Shown here: one piece after another, positions 54,903 to 64,000 of the stretch
How the letters are laid out: each line of letters starts with the position of its first letter
How positions within the stretch are numbered: position 1 is the stretch's first letter
NCBI RefSeq assembly: GCF_004217545.1
Contig: NZ_SHKY01000001.1
Span: forward strand, 2,604,001-2,668,000
Length of the DNA: 64,000 bases
Origin: Krasilnikovia cinnamomea
Lineage (GTDB): Bacteria; Actinomycetota; Actinomycetes; Mycobacteriales; Micromonosporaceae
Reading direction: 5' to 3'
The notes under the pieces: generated by a model
Told to the model about the DNA's origin: nothing
Database searches by the model: none
Seen by the model: the letters and a program-made list of their open reading frames with translations, nothing else
Program-made: the position numbers and the translations under genes

Positions 54903-56804
54903 TCAGCAGCCGCAGTCGACGAGCCGGGCGGCCATCCGGTCCAGCGCCGCCCGGGCCGGTACGGCGTCCCCGGTGGCGTCCGCCATGAACGCGAAGACCA
55001 GCAGCCGCCCGTCCTTGGTCACCAGCTCGCCGGCCATCGTGTTGACCCCGTTGAGCGAGCCGGTCTTGGCGCGGACGATGCCCTGCCCGACGCGGTTCGG
55101 GCTGGGCGTGACGAACCGGGTCTGCAGGGTGCCGGACCAGCCCGCCACCGGCAGGCCGCCGAAGAGGCTGCTCAGCGCGGGCTGCTTACCGCCCGCGGCG
55201 AACGCCAGCAGCTTGGTGAGCAGGGCCGGGCTGATGCCGTTCTTGCGGGACAGGCCGCTGGCGTCGGACAGATTGGTCTCGTCGGTGGGCAGGCCCAGCT
55301 CGCCCAGCTTGGCGATCATCGCCTCGGTCGCGCCCTCGAAGGTCGCGGGCTTGCCCGCGGCCAGCGCGACCTGGCGGCCCATGGCCTCGGCGATGACGTT
55401 GTCGCTCTGCTCCAGCATCCAGTCGAGTACGTGCACCAGCGGCGGCGACTGCACCGCGCCCAGCTCCGTGCCGGGCGCGACCGCCTGATCGGGCCCAGCG
55501 GAGGCCCCGGCGGTGGGGGCCTTGCCCCGGCTGACCGCGCCGGCCGGCACGCCGAGCTGCGCCGCGAACGCCCGCGCCGCCGACATGGCGGGATCGCTGT
55601 AGCGGGGGTCGCCGCCGAACTCGTTGTGCACCGGCTTGATCCGGCCCGCGTTGGTCATCAGCGACTGGATCGCCGCGACCTGGCCCTCGGGCGCGATCAG
55701 GCTCTGGCTCCAGCCGGTCGCCGTGGTGGGGCCGGTGAACAGCGAGGTGTCCACCACCACCCGGGTCGGCTTCGTGTCACCGAGGGCCTTGCGCACCTGG
55801 GCGGCGAGGCGGTCGAGGCGGGCCGCGCCGGGGAACTGGCCCTTGCCGTTGACCGCCAGCGTCGGGTCGCCGCCACCGACGATCACCACCTCGCCCGGCT
55901 TGGCACCGGCCACCGCGCGGGTGCTCAGCCGGTAGGCGGGCCCGCGTGCCGCGAGGACGGTGGCCGCCGTGATCAGCTTGGTGGTCGAGGCCGGGATGGT
56001 CATCGCGTCGGCGTTCTGCTCGAACAGCGCCTCCCCGGTGGCCGCGTCCACCACGGAGACGTTCACCCGCGAGCCGAGCGCCGGCGCCTTCACCAGGGAC
56101 GCCAGCGCGTCCTGCACCCCGGCCGCCGAGGGCGCGGGGGCCTCGGCATCGGCGGCGCGCAGCACCGGCGTGGGGCTGGGCTCGGGCGTGGCGGGCGCCG
56201 TGGCCCGCGCGGTCGGGTCGGCCGCGAGCCAGCCGCGTACCGGGCCGGGCCGGGCGACCAGGACGGTCGCGGCCGCGACCACCAGCAGGAGCACGGCCGC
56301 CAGCGCCGAAATCAGGACGGTACGCCGGCCCGTGCGCGTCCCGCCCGCAGCGACGGGCGGAACCGGGCGGGCGGCCGGAACCTCCGCCGCCGGTGCGAAC
56401 GGGTGACCCGGGCCGCCATTCATGGCCGAACCGGCGGGCGCGGTGGGGCCGGGAGGTTGAACCGTGGCTCGGCCGGTCGTCGCGGGCACGGGGGCCGTTC
56501 CACCGACCGGCGGAACCACGGCACGCCCCGCAGCCGGGGGAACAGCCGCCCGGCCGGCGGCACCTGCCGGAGGATTTCCCCCGCCCGGCGGCGCGCCGCC
56601 GGGCTGCTGCCGGGATTGCCCCGGAAAATGCGCTACGGACGGCGGAAACTGCGGCGCCGGCGCCGCGTCCCGCGGTCCAACCGGCGGGACGACAGTCGGC
56701 GAGGCGGGGGGCGGTGGGACCGGCACGCTGGCCCGGCCGGCCGGGGCCTGCCCAGGTCGGGGCGGCTCGGCGGCGTGGCCGTGCTGTGAATCTTGCCTCC
56801 CCAC
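54903..56804 (-). CDS. dacB: D-alanyl-D-alanine carboxypeptidase/endopeptidase (S13, PBP4-like)
   Basis: The 633-residue protein has a Pro/Ala-rich cytoplasmic N-terminus of about 165 residues and one membrane anchor (VLISALAAVLLLVVAAATVLV). The S13 penicillin-binding domain shows SxxK in PASTTKLITAA, SxN in LEQSDNVIAEAM and KTG in RAKTGSLNGV. It trims peptidoglycan stem peptides outside the membrane. The long N-terminal region is unusual and may be an interaction platform. GTG 56804 has AAGGAGG upstream. It is divergent from ppa. Confidence 0.93.
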   Translation of the reverse strand: MGRQDSQHGHAAEPPRPGQAPAGRASVPVPPPPASPTVVPPVGPRDAAPAPQFPPSVAHFPGQSRQQPGGAPPGGGNPPAGAAGRAAVPPAAGRAVVPPVGGTAPVPATTGRATVQPPGPTAPAGSAMNGGPGHPFAPAAEVPAARPVPPVAAGGTRTGRRTVLISALAAVLLLVVAAATVLVARPGPVRGWLAADPTARATAPATPEPSPTPVLRAADAEAPAPSAAGVQDALASLVKAPALGSRVNVSVVDAATGEALFEQNADAMTIPASTTKLITAATVLAARGPAYRLSTRAVAGAKPGEVVIVGGGDPTLAVNGKGQFPGAARLDRLAAQVRKALGDTKPTRVVVDTSLFTGPTTATGWSQSLIAPEGQVAAIQSLMTNAGRIKPVHNEFGGDPRYSDPAMSAARAFAAQLGVPAGAVSRGKAPTAGASAGPDQAVAPGTELGAVQSPPLVHVLDWMLEQSDNVIAEAMGRQVALAAGKPATFEGATEAMIAKLGELGLPTDETNLSDASGLSRKNGISPALLTKLLAFAAGGKQPALSSLFGGLPVAGWSGTLQTRFVTPSPNRVGQGIVRAKTGSLNGVNTMAGELVTKDGRLLVFAFMADATGDAVPARAALDRMAARLVDCGC

Positions 56805-56954
56805 AGGCCCCCTCCTTCGATCCGGCTGCAGACTTAGGGGAGACTACTGTCATCCGGCACACCGTTGCGCGCGGATCCTGTGGGCCCCTGCGTGTCCCGC
56901 TCCCGCCGCCGGCCACCCGCCGGGTCCAGCGCGGGACGAACAAGGGAGCACATC

Positions 56955-57452
56955 ATGGATTTCGACGTTTTGGTTGAGATCCCCAAGGGTCAGCGGAACA
57001 AGTATGAGGTCGACCACAAGACCGGCCGGATCCGGCTGGACCGGACCCTCTTCACCGCGACCCAGTACCCGGCCGACTACGGGTACATCGAGGGCACGCT
57101 CGGCCAGGACGGCGACCCCCTGGACGCGCTCGTACTGATCCAGGAGCCCACCTTCCCGGGCTGCCTGGTCCGCGCCCGCGCAATCGGCATGTACCGCATG
57201 ACCGACGAGAAGGGCCGCGACGACAAGGTCCTGTGCGTGCCCTACGAGGACCCGCGCCAGGAGCACCTGCGCGACATCCACCACCTCGGCGAGTTCGACC
57301 GGATGGAGATCCAGCACTTCTTCACGGTCTACAAGGACCTGGAGCCCGGCAAGTCCGTCGAGGGCGCCACCTGGGTGGGCCGGGTCGACGCCGAGGAGGA
57401 GATCCGGGAGTCGTTCAAGCGCGCCGAGGCCGCCGAGCACCACGAGGACTGA
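56955..57452 (+). CDS. ppa: Inorganic pyrophosphatase (family I)
   Basis: The 165-residue enzyme hydrolyses pyrophosphate and pulls biosynthetic reactions forward. The signature [10 protein letters not shown], with its metal-binding aspartates, is present, along with [16 protein letters not shown] and [13 protein letters not shown]. The ATG at 56955 has an AAGGGAG site. It is divergent from dacB and convergent with eccD. Confidence 0.98.
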   Translation: MDFDVLVEIPKGQRNKYEVDHKTGRIRLDRTLFTATQYPADYGYIEGTLGQDGDPLDALVLIQEPTFPGCLVRARAIGMYRMTDEKGRDDKVLCVPYEDPRQEHLRDIHHLGEFDRMEIQHFFTVYKDLEPGKSVEGATWVGRVDAEEEIRESFKRAEAAEHHED

Positions 57453-57471
57453 TCCCCGGCAACGGCCTGGC

Positions 57472-58911
57472 CTAGAGCTTGATGTCTGCGACCAGGCCGT
57501 AGAGGCCCACCACGGCGCACGCCACCGGGATCACCGACACCACCACGAGCGTGTCGAGCAGGTCGGCGGCGCGGCCCAGATACGGCGAGGGCGGCCGGCG
57601 CGAGTACGTCGCGCCGGCCGCCACCGTGATGAGCGCGAGCACGAACGCCGCCCCGCTAACCGCCAGCAGCAGCCCCGCGTCGGCACCCCACAGCAGGTCC
57701 ACCCCGAGCGCCGCGACCCCGAACAGGCCCGCGAACAACAGCGGCACCCGCTGGCGCAGCGTGACGAACAGCCGCGACCGCAGCAGCAGCGCCGCCGCGC
57801 TGACCGCGACCAGCAGCCGCGCCGACCCGGAGCCGTCGGCCGCCAGCACGGTGAACGCTCCGGCCGCCAGCACCGCGTGGCCCAGCAGCATCCCCGCCAG
57901 CAGTTCCTCGGTGCGGGCCACGGCGGCGAACACGACGGCCCGTCCCGGCCGCTCCCGCGCCGCATCCAGCACCCCGGCCGGGGCGGCCGCGGTGAAGCCC
58001 TCGGCCGCCTCCCCGCTCGCGGGCAGGGTCACCGGCGGCGTCGGCATCTTGCCGAACCTGATCGCCAGCAGCGGGAGCGCGCCGATCCCGCAGACCAGCA
58101 CGGACAGCAGCACGGCGGCCGCACCGGCGGCGGACGTGACCATGCTCAGCGCGGCGGCCAGCGCCGCCAGCAGCCCGACCGTGGCACCCGCCGTGAACAG
58201 CCGGCGCGCGGCCGCCACCCCCACCCCGCCGAGTACGGCCGCCAGCAGCAGCGCCGCCGCACCGGCCAGCAGTTCCGGGCCGCCGAGCCACGGCAGGATC
58301 CCGAGCACCCCGACCCGGTCACCGGCCTCCGTGGCGACCAGCACCGCGCCGCCCGCGAACGCGTACGGCAGGGCGCAGGCGCCCAGCGCGGCGCCCGCCT
58401 GCGCGTCCCCGTACGCCCGGGAGGCGGTCACGCCCGCCAGGGTGAGCAGCACCGCGACCCCGAGCCCGACGAACGCCGAACCGGGCCACCGCGGACCGGC
58501 GGAGAGCACCGCCAGCAGGCCGAGCGCCAGCAGTACGGCACCACCGGCCAGGGTCGCCGCACGGGTCGCGGCCGGACTCCAGACCGTGCCACGGCGGCGG
58601 GCCCCCTCGGCGACCGCCTCGACGACGTCGTCGTATTCCAGCTCCGGCCACTGTTCGCGGGCGGGCACGAGGTGCAGCACCTCGCCGTCGCGCACACCCT
58701 GCGGGAACAGGCCCTGCGCGGTGGTCAGCGCCACCCCGTCGGTACGGCGCAGCAGCCAGCCGCCGTGCTTCTCGCCGTCGTCGGCCAGCCCCTCCCCGGC
58801 GTGCCGCAGCACCTCGGGCAGCAGCTCCGCCAGCGGAACGTGTTCGGGCAGCGCGACATCGACCCGGCGCTGGGGCGCACTGATCGTGACCCGAGCAAGA
58901 CCCACCGTCAT
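57472..58911 (-). CDS. eccD: Type VII secretion integral membrane protein EccD
   Basis: The 479-residue protein has an N-terminal ubiquitin-like (YukD) domain of about 90 residues (RVTISAPQRRVDVALPEHVP; VLRHAGEGLADD). A linker and about eleven membrane segments follow. EccD dimers line the inner-membrane pore of ESX complexes. ATG 58911 is preferred to the upstream ATG 58947 because an AAAGGTTGG stretch precedes it. The gene is divergent from eccC, with a 175-bp intergenic region. Confidence 0.92.
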   Translation of the reverse strand: MTVGLARVTISAPQRRVDVALPEHVPLAELLPEVLRHAGEGLADDGEKHGGWLLRRTDGVALTTAQGLFPQGVRDGEVLHLVPAREQWPELEYDDVVEAVAEGARRRGTVWSPAATRAATLAGGAVLLALGLLAVLSAGPRWPGSAFVGLGVAVLLTLAGVTASRAYGDAQAGAALGACALPYAFAGGAVLVATEAGDRVGVLGILPWLGGPELLAGAAALLLAAVLGGVGVAAARRLFTAGATVGLLAALAAALSMVTSAAGAAAVLLSVLVCGIGALPLLAIRFGKMPTPPVTLPASGEAAEGFTAAAPAGVLDAARERPGRAVVFAAVARTEELLAGMLLGHAVLAAGAFTVLAADGSGSARLLVAVSAAALLLRSRLFVTLRQRVPLLFAGLFGVAALGVDLLWGADAGLLLAVSGAAFVLALITVAAGATYSRRPPSPYLGRAADLLDTLVVVSVIPVACAVVGLYGLVADIKL

Positions 58912-59021
58912 GTTGTGCCAACCTTTCGCATGCGCTCGCACCCCCACTTCGCCAGGGCACTCGGGCCTGCCGTCGCCCCGATCGGTGTCGCCGAGGGCTG
59001 CGGAACGGAGGGCACTTTACC

Positions 59022-59027
59022 TATCCT
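59022..59027 (+). promoter_or_regulatory. Probable -10 (TATCCT) of the eccC transcript
   Basis: TATCCT lies 59 nt before the eccC ATG in the eccD-eccC divergent region. No clear -35 was found at the right spacing. Confidence 0.3.
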
Positions 59028-59086
59028 GGGCCGACCGCGGTGCCCGGTGACCGCCCGCGGACGGGGCGAAGGGACTGTCTGCACAC

Positions 59087-62000
59087 ATGAGCACGGTGGT
59101 GATCAAGCGGGGTGCCCGGCGTCCGGCGCCGGAGATCCCGACGGGTGAGCTCGCGGTCGACGCGCCACCGGAGATCCCCCAGGCCGCCGGGGGCCGCTGG
59201 CAGCAGGCCCTGATGGCGCTGCCCATGCTGGGCGGCTCCGTCGCGATGGCGATGATGATGAGCCAGGGCAAGGGCGGAGCCTTCTCGTACGTGGTCGGCG
59301 GCCTGTTCGGCATCTCGTCGGTGGCGATGATGGCCACCTCGTTCGGCAGCAACGGCTCGCCGAAGAAGGCGGAGATGATGGCCGCCCGCCGCGAGTACCT
59401 GCGCCACCTCGCCGGGCTGCGCCGCCGGGTCCGGGAGACCGCCGGCAAGCAGCGCACCGGCCTGTACTACCGGCACCCGAACCCGACGCAGCTGTGGTCC
59501 ACGGCGGCCAGCCACCGGGTGTGGGAGCGGCGCCCCGCCGATCCCGACTTCGGGGTGGTACGGCTGGCGGTCGGCCCGCAGACCCTGGCCACCCCGCTGG
59601 TACCGCCGGTGACCCGGCCGCTGGAGGACCTGGAGCCGATGACCGCGGGGGCGCTGCGCCGCTTCCTGGACGCGTACTCGGTGGTGCCGGACCTGCCGGT
59701 GGCGGTGTCGCTGCGCGGCTTCGCGCGGGTATTCCTGCGCGGGCACGGCACGGGCGCGGACGCGGACGCGCGCGCCCTGACCCGCGCGGTGCTCACCCAG
59801 CTCGCGGTGTTCCACGCGCCGGACGACCTGATCGTCGCGGTCTGCGCCGGCCCGGAACGCCGGGCGGCGTGGGAGTGGGTGAAGTGGCTGCCGCACAACC
59901 TGCACCCGTCCCGGACGGACGCGCTCGGCCCGGTCCGGCTCGTCGCCAGCTCCGGCCCCGACCTGGAGAAGCTGCTCGAAGACGTGATCGGCAGCCGGCA
60001 CCGGTTCAACCCGGCCGGTGGCAGCAGCACCGGCCCGCACGTGGTGATCGTCCTGGACGGCGCCGACCTCAAGGGCGCCACCCAGCTCGACGACGGCATC
60101 GACGGCGTCACCGTGCTCGACCTGGACGAGCAGCCGCCCCGGCTGCTGGACCGCTCGCTGCTCGTGCTGGAGGTGCGCACCGCCGCGGGCGCCAAACCCG
60201 AGCTGCACACGTACGCGATGGACTCGGCCGCCGACGTCGGCACGCCGGACCAGCTGACCGAGGAGCAGGCGGAGGCGGTGGCCCGGCGGCTGTCCCCGCT
60301 GCGGCTGGCGGCCATGTCGAAGTCGTCGGACACCCCGCTGGCCGCCGAGATGGGGCTGGCGGAACTGCTCGGCATCGCCGACCCGGACACGTTCAGCGTG
60401 GCGCAGAGCTGGCTGCCCCGGCCCAACCGGGACCGGCTGCGGGTGCCGATCGGCATGGGCGCCGACGGCGGCCCGGTCGAGCTCGACCTCAAGGAGTCCG
60501 CCCAGGACGGCATGGGCCCGCACGGCCTGCTGATCGGCGCCACCGGCTCCGGAAAGTCAGAGCTTCTGCGTACGCTCGTGCTCGCGCTCGCCACGACCCA
60601 TTCGTCCGAGTCGCTGAACTTCGTCCTGGTCGACTTCAAGGGCGGCGCGACGTTCGCCTCGCTGGACCGGCTGCCGCACACCGCCGCGGTCATCACCAAC
60701 CTCGCCGACGAGCTGCCGCTGGTCGACCGCATGGTGGACGCGATCGACGGCGAGCTGGTCCGGCGCCAGGAGCTGCTGCGCAAGGCGGGCAACTACGCCA
60801 GCCTGCGCGACTACGAGAAGGCCCGGGCCGGTGGGGCCGCGCTGCCACCGCTGCCGTCGCTGCTGGTGGTCTGCGACGAGTTCTCCGAGCTGCTGTCCGC
60901 CAAGCCGGACTTCATCGACCTCTTCGTCCAGATCGGACGGCTGGGCCGCTCGCTGGGCGTGCACCTGCTGCTGGCCAGCCAGCGCCTCGAGGAGGGGCGG
61001 CTGCGCGGGCTGGACACTCACCTGTCCTACCGGATCGGTCTGCGGACCTTCTCGGCGCTGGAGTCCCGGGCGGTGCTCGGCGTGCCCGACGCGTACGAGC
61101 TGCCCCGCTCACCCGGGCACGGCTACCTGAAGTTCGGCACCGAGCCGCTGGTGCGGTTCAAGGCCGCGTACGTCTCCGGCGCGTTCCGCCAGAGCGGCAC
61201 GCGGGGACCGGGCGCCGCCGGTGACGGCACCCCGCCGGAGATCCTGCCGTACTCGACGCACTACGTGCCCGCGCCCAAGCCGGTCGTGCCCGCCCAGCCG
61301 AAGCCGGCGGAGGTCCCGGCCGGCGAGAGCCTGCTGGACATCATGGTGGACCGCCTCAACGGGCAGGGCCCACCCGCGCACCAGGTGTGGCTGCCGCCGC
61401 TGAACCAGTCGGCGGCGCTCGACGAGCTGCTCGGCCCGGTCACCGCGGACCCGGTGCGCGGGCTGGTGTTCGCCAATCCGGAGCTGCACGGCGCGCTGCA
61501 GGTCCCGATCGCGCTCATCGACAAGCCGCGCGAGCAGGTCCGCGACGTCATGTGGCTGCCGCTGGCCGGGGCGGCGGGACACGTGGCGGTGGTGGGCAGC
61601 ACGCTGAGCGGCAAGTCCACCGCGCTGCGCTCGCTCGTCTGCGGGCTCGCGCTGACCCACACCCCGGCCGAGGTTCAGGTCTACTGTCTCGACTTCGGCG
61701 GCGGCTCGCTGGGCACGCTGCGGGACCTGCCGCACGTCGGCGGCGTGTCCGGGCGCCTCGACGCGGTCGGGGTGCGCCGTACGGTCGGCGAGATGCTCAC
61801 CCTGCTGGCCGAGCGGGAGCAGCGCTTCGCGGAGCTGGGCATCGACTCGATGGCCTCGTACCGGCGGCGGCGGGCGAACGCGCTGGGCACGGGCACGGAC
61901 ACGGCCGCCGACCCGTTCGGCGACGTGTTCCTGATCGTGGACGGCTGGGCGACCCTGCGGAAGGACTACGAGGAGCTCGAACCGGTCATCACCGACATCG

Positions 62001-63067
62001 CCACCCGCGGCCTGTCGTACGGCATCCACGTCGTGGCCACCGCGACGCGCTGGATGGACTTCCGCCCGGCGATCCGTGACCTGTTCGGATCGCGGCTGGA
62101 GCTGCGCCTCGGCGACCCCACCGACTCGATGATCAACCGTCGGGCGGCGACCGGGGTCCCGGAGCGGCCCGGCCGGGGCATCGTCGAGCATCCCACGGAC
62201 AAGAACAAGAGCCTGCACCTGCTGACCGTGCGCCCCGAGGTGAACTCGCTGGGCGACACCGGGGCGCTGGTCAAGGCGATCGCCGCGAACTGGCGTGGAC
62301 CGATCGCCCCGCGGGTCCGGCTGCTGCCGGCCAGCCTGCCGTACGCCGAGCTGGATCTGTCCCGCAGCTCCGGGCTGCGGCTGCCGATCGGCATCTCCGA
62401 GGCGGACCTGCGGCCGGTCGAGATCGACTTCGCGACCGACCCGCACTTCCTGCTCTTCGGCGACGCCGAGTGCGGCAAGTCGTCGTTCCTGCGGGCGCTG
62501 GCCACGACCGTGATGCGCCGGTTCACCCCCGAGGAGGCCCGGATCATCCTGGTCGACTACCGGCGCAGCCTGATGGACCTGCCGGAGACCGAACACCGCA
62601 TCGGGTACGGCATCCAGGCGCAGAAGACGCAGGACCTGATGGAGTCCGTGGCCGGGTACATGGAGCGGCGCCTGCCCGGCCCCGAGGTGACCGCCCAGCA
62701 GCTGCGGGACCGCTCGTGGTGGCAGGGTCCGGAACTGTTCGTGCTGGTCGACGACTACGACCTGGTGGCGTCCGGGCCGACCAACCCGCTGCAGCCGCTG
62801 CTCGAATACCTGCCGCAGGCCCGCGACGTCGGCCTGCACCTGATCGTCACCCGCCGCGCGGGCGGCGCCAGCCGTTCGCTGTACGAGCCGGTCATCCAGC
62901 GCCTGCGTGAACTGTCCGCGCCCGGCCTGGTGATGTCCGGCCCGGCGGACGAGGGCGCCCTGCTCGGCCCGGTCAAGCCGACCGCGCTGCCGCCGGGTCG
63001 CGGGCGGCTGCTGACCAGGCGGGAGGGGGTGCGGCTGATCCAGTTGGCGCACCTGCCACCCTCGTGA
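59087..63067 (+). CDS. eccC: Type VII secretion ATPase EccC
   Basis: The 1326-residue motor of the ESX system has two N-terminal membrane helices (ALMALPMLGGSVAMAMMM; YVVGGLFGISSVAMMATSF), a DUF domain and three FtsK/SpoIIIE-type ATPase modules. Their Walker A motifs are GATGSGKSELL near residue 485, GSTLSGKSTAL near 841 and GDAECGKSSFL near 1127. Module 1 keeps a Walker B VVCDEFSELL. EccCa and EccCb are fused in one chain, as in ancestral ESX loci. The ATG has a GAAGGGA site. Confidence 0.96.
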   Translation: MSTVVIKRGARRPAPEIPTGELAVDAPPEIPQAAGGRWQQALMALPMLGGSVAMAMMMSQGKGGAFSYVVGGLFGISSVAMMATSFGSNGSPKKAEMMAARREYLRHLAGLRRRVRETAGKQRTGLYYRHPNPTQLWSTAASHRVWERRPADPDFGVVRLAVGPQTLATPLVPPVTRPLEDLEPMTAGALRRFLDAYSVVPDLPVAVSLRGFARVFLRGHGTGADADARALTRAVLTQLAVFHAPDDLIVAVCAGPERRAAWEWVKWLPHNLHPSRTDALGPVRLVASSGPDLEKLLEDVIGSRHRFNPAGGSSTGPHVVIVLDGADLKGATQLDDGIDGVTVLDLDEQPPRLLDRSLLVLEVRTAAGAKPELHTYAMDSAADVGTPDQLTEEQAEAVARRLSPLRLAAMSKSSDTPLAAEMGLAELLGIADPDTFSVAQSWLPRPNRDRLRVPIGMGADGGPVELDLKESAQDGMGPHGLLIGATGSGKSELLRTLVLALATTHSSESLNFVLVDFKGGATFASLDRLPHTAAVITNLADELPLVDRMVDAIDGELVRRQELLRKAGNYASLRDYEKARAGGAALPPLPSLLVVCDEFSELLSAKPDFIDLFVQIGRLGRSLGVHLLLASQRLEEGRLRGLDTHLSYRIGLRTFSALESRAVLGVPDAYELPRSPGHGYLKFGTEPLVRFKAAYVSGAFRQSGTRGPGAAGDGTPPEILPYSTHYVPAPKPVVPAQPKPAEVPAGESLLDIMVDRLNGQGPPAHQVWLPPLNQSAALDELLGPVTADPVRGLVFANPELHGALQVPIALIDKPREQVRDVMWLPLAGAAGHVAVVGSTLSGKSTALRSLVCGLALTHTPAEVQVYCLDFGGGSLGTLRDLPHVGGVSGRLDAVGVRRTVGEMLTLLAEREQRFAELGIDSMASYRRRRANALGTGTDTAADPFGDVFLIVDGWATLRKDYEELEPVITDIATRGLSYGIHVVATATRWMDFRPAIRDLFGSRLELRLGDPTDSMINRRAATGVPERPGRGIVEHPTDKNKSLHLLTVRPEVNSLGDTGALVKAIAANWRGPIAPRVRLLPASLPYAELDLSRSSGLRLPIGISEADLRPVEIDFATDPHFLLFGDAECGKSSFLRALATTVMRRFTPEEARIILVDYRRSLMDLPETEHRIGYGIQAQKTQDLMESVAGYMERRLPGPEVTAQQLRDRSWWQGPELFVLVDDYDLVASGPTNPLQPLLEYLPQARDVGLHLIVTRRAGGASRSLYEPVIQRLRELSAPGLVMSGPADEGALLGPVKPTALPPGRGRLLTRREGVRLIQLAHLPPS

Positions 63068-63283
63068 TCCGGCGGTGACGACGTACATCCGGTGCGAATG
63101 CATGGAAGGACCCCCGCGACAAGACGCTGAATCGGAGTAATCTCCCTCCATCGACCGTCCATCATCAGAATGGCGACGCCGACCTGTGAGCGCTACGAGT
63201 TCGCGACTGCGCGCGTCCCGCCGGCCCCGGCGCGACGCGGTAGAACCGCACCCCGGTCCGCCTCCGCGCGGGGGTGCCACTTG

Positions 63284-64000
63284 GTGAGCGCCCGGCGGCC
63301 GTTGCGGCGGCTCGTCGCCACGGCCCTGGCCGGCCTCGTCACCGCAGGCACATGTGTGGCCCCGGCGTGGGCGGCGCCCGCGTCAGCGGCCCCGCACACC
63401 GAGTTCGGCAATCCCCTGGAGACCCCCGCGCCGTGGGAGGGCGACTCCGTCCGGGACGAGCAGTGGCATCTCAAGACGCTGAACGTGGCGGGCGCGTGGA
63501 CGTACTCGGCGGGCCAGGGCGTGACGGTCGCGGTCATCGACTCCGGCGTGGACGCCCGGCACGTCGACCTGGCCGGGCAGGTGCTGCCCGGGTTGGACCT
63601 GGTCGACCCGGACGGTGACGGCGACACCGACCTGGTCGGCCACGGCACCACGGTGTCGGCCATCATCGCCGGCCACGACGACACCGCCGGGGTGGTCGGC
63701 ATCGCGCCGAAGGCGAAGATCCTGCCCGTCCGGGTGCTGGACGAGGAGAACCGGTACGACGACGCGATGATCGTGGCCAAGGGCGTGCGCTGGGCGGTCG
63801 ACCACGGCGCCCGGGTCATCAACCTGTCCCTCGGCGGCAACGGCGCCAGCGCCGCGCTGGCCGCCGCGCTCGACTACGCCTTCGCCCGGGACGTCGTTGT
63901 GGTGGCCTGCACCGGCAACGCGAGCGCCTCGCCCTCCGGCGGGGTCTGGTATCCGGCCCGCGAGCCCGGGGTCATCGCGGTCGCCGGCATGGAACGCGAC
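63284..64000 (+). CDS. mycP: Mycosin MycP, ESX-associated subtilisin-like protease (3' end outside window)
   Basis: The visible 239 residues begin with a signal peptide (LVATALAGLVTAGTCVAPAWA) and an N-terminal extension (QWHLKTLNVAGAW). The S8 protease domain follows with the catalytic Asp in VAVIDSGVD (about residue 86) and His in LVGHGTTVSAIIAG (about 119). The oxyanion Asn is in VVACTGNAS. The catalytic Ser and the C-terminal membrane anchor lie beyond the edge. Mycosins stabilise the ESX complex and process substrates. It is encoded after eccC in the same direction, 216 bases away, and starts with GTG. Confidence 0.9.
   Translation, partial: MSARRPLRRLVATALAGLVTAGTCVAPAWAAPASAAPHTEFGNPLETPAPWEGDSVRDEQWHLKTLNVAGAWTYSAGQGVTVAVIDSGVDARHVDLAGQVLPGLDLVDPDGDGDTDLVGHGTTVSAIIAGHDDTAGVVGIAPKAKILPVRVLDEENRYDDAMIVAKGVRWAVDHGARVINLSLGGNGASAALAAALDYAFARDVVVVACTGNASASPSGGVWYPAREPGVIAVAGMERD

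Noticed and set aside
63186..63287. A 33-residue Arg/Pro-rich ORF whose TGA overlaps the mycP GTG
   Set aside because: The overlap is suggestive, but composition is biased and no ribosome site is clear, so I do not call it a gene.

Overview
The window is high-GC DNA (roughly 70-75 % by eye) with dense, short-gap operons, many GTG starts, NTGA start/stop overlaps and several apparently leaderless genes. The gene content (lsr2, the ESX genes eccD/eccC/mycP, disA-radA, an lpqE-like lipoprotein) is actinobacterial. The gene set and the leftmost biosynthetic cluster point to Micromonosporaceae, possibly Actinoplanes or a relative. No rRNA, tRNA, CRISPR array, insertion sequence or prophage was recognised.

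Layout. 0-4.3 kb: the end of an unknown membrane-anchored gene, then a type III polyketide synthase, a flavin-dependent oxygenase/dehydrogenase and a methyltransferase, divergent from a UbiA prenyltransferase. This set matches my memory of the alkyl-dihydrogeranyl-methoxyhydroquinone (agq) cluster of Actinoplanes missouriensis. 4.3-23 kb: conserved housekeeping genes: lpqE-like, radA, disA, def, an ACT regulator, mutY, clpC, lsr2, lysS, coaX, nadC, nadB, a septum-formation lipoprotein, panD, panC and a DUF2520 dehydrogenase. 22.9-25.2 kb: a MidA/NDUFAF7-type methyltransferase next to a stand-alone NuoD. 26.5-30.2 kb: an OpuC/ProU-type osmolyte ABC transporter whose binding protein looks circularly permuted. 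30-32.2 kb: small and membrane proteins of unknown role. 32.3-34.7 kb: DUF3180, folK, folB, folP.

34.7-49.1 kb is the accessory-looking part. A structured leader with short ORFs precedes a type IV-secretion-like operon: VirB2-, VirB3/PrgI-, VirB4-, VirB6- and VirB8-like proteins, a transglycosylase/M23 protein and one unknown. Next comes a second unit with an FtsK/SpoIIIE-type ATPase, a membrane protein and an 86-residue helical protein of WXG100 size, followed by a small orphan and a DMT exporter. This block lies between folP and folE, which are neighbours in Mycobacterium tuberculosis. No relaxase, integrase or att site was seen, so it may be a resident secretion machine and not an integrative element.

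49.1-57.5 kb: the conserved run resumes with folE, ftsH, hpt, tilS, a DUF2342 metalloprotease, dacB and ppa. 57.5-64 kb: the left part of an ESX (type VII secretion) locus: eccD divergent from eccC, followed by a mycosin cut by the window edge.

Gene-poor stretches longer than 300 bases are 13274-13634 (a cluster of DnaA-box-like sites and a terminator), 20096-20551 (three kinds of repeats, no gene) and 34716-35016 (hairpins and short ORFs). All functions are inferred from reading the sequence and from recalled family knowledge; no database search was run.
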